A stretch of DNA of 5,871 bases from Chloroflexota bacterium (GTDB lineage Bacteria; Chloroflexota; Dehalococcoidia; Tepidiformales; Tepidiformaceae). The notes beneath the pieces are model-generated. The model did no database searches and was not told the DNA's origin. It saw only the letters and a list, made by a program, of their open reading frames with translations. The stretch is from assembly GCA_021823905.1 (NCBI GenBank), contig JAKALX010000256.1, positions 1-5,871 of the forward strand. Direction: 5' to 3'. This document shows, piece by piece, positions 5,800-5,871 of the stretch. How positions within the stretch are numbered: the first letter of the stretch is position 1; each line of letters begins with the position of its first letter. Position numbers and translations under genes: made by a program.

Positions 5800-5871
5800 G
5801 TGAGCATCGACGAGTTTCTCCGCGGGGAGGGGTTCAAGGACGACGCCTCGCGGGAGACCGCGCGGGCTGTG
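5800..5871 (+). CDS. Start of an unidentified gene, cut by the right edge
   Basis: A frame downstream of the AhbC-type gene is open to the window end. From GTG at 5800 it reads VSIDEFLRGEGF and continues with charged residues. GGAG at 5788-5791 lies 8 nt before this GTG. Other in-frame starts exist: GTG at 5791, TTG at 5755, and CTG at 5734, which overlaps the preceding stop as CTGA. Codons between 5737 and 5790 end in G or C in 16 of 18 cases and encode a proline-rich stretch, so the true start may be earlier than 5800. The codons upstream of 5734 in this frame do not show that bias. The fragment is too short to name a family. Its position implies membership of the plus-strand operon and perhaps a further heme or cofactor step. 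Confidence 0.45.
   Translation, partial: MSIDEFLRGEGFKDDASRETARAV

Overview
The window is GC-rich bacterial DNA with densely packed genes, many of them overlapping or nearly touching. It holds a compact tetrapyrrole (heme-type) biosynthesis locus arranged around one divergent control region at about 3204-3371. The gene set (fused siroheme decarboxylase modules, a GluTR, an AhbC/NirJ-type radical SAM enzyme and a second SPASM radical SAM enzyme) points to an organism that makes heme from siroheme, or makes heme d1. Such organisms are typically anaerobic or facultative. Taxonomy cannot be fixed from the sequence; an acidobacterial, gemmatimonad or deltaproteobacterial-type high-GC bacterium would fit.

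Minus strand, read right to left from 3203: (1) a fused AhbA-AhbB siroheme decarboxylase of 363 residues; (2) a divergent glutamyl-tRNA reductase (HemA), which starts the C5 route to 5-aminolevulinate; (3) a second protein built of two Lrp/AsnC-type modules like AhbA/AhbB, which runs off the left edge at base 1. Gene 3 has no ATG, GTG or TTG near its expected N-terminus. It seems to start at a CTG that overlaps the hemA stop codon (CTGA), behind a good GGAGG site.

Plus strand, from 3372: (4) a radical SAM/SPASM protein of the AhbD/TIGR04053 type; (5) overlapping it by 7 nt, a radical SAM protein that closely resembles AhbC (12,18-didecarboxysiroheme deacetylase) and its relative NirJ; (6) the beginning of an unidentified gene that leaves the right edge.

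A coherent reading is: GluTR feeds tetrapyrrole precursor; elsewhere in the genome uroporphyrinogen III is made and turned into siroheme; the AhbAB fusion removes two carboxyl groups to give 12,18-didecarboxysiroheme; the AhbC/NirJ enzyme modifies the acetate side chains; the other radical SAM enzyme may finish the cofactor. Whether the end product is heme b (Ahb route) or heme d1 (Nir route) cannot be decided here, because no nirS, nirF, nirN, nirE, hemB, hemC or hemD is visible. The most interesting points are the second, divergent double-Lrp protein, the dedicated GluTR with extra cysteines, the probable CTG start, the use of a TIGR04053-type enzyme where AhbD would be expected, and a long AT-rich inverted repeat between the two operons.
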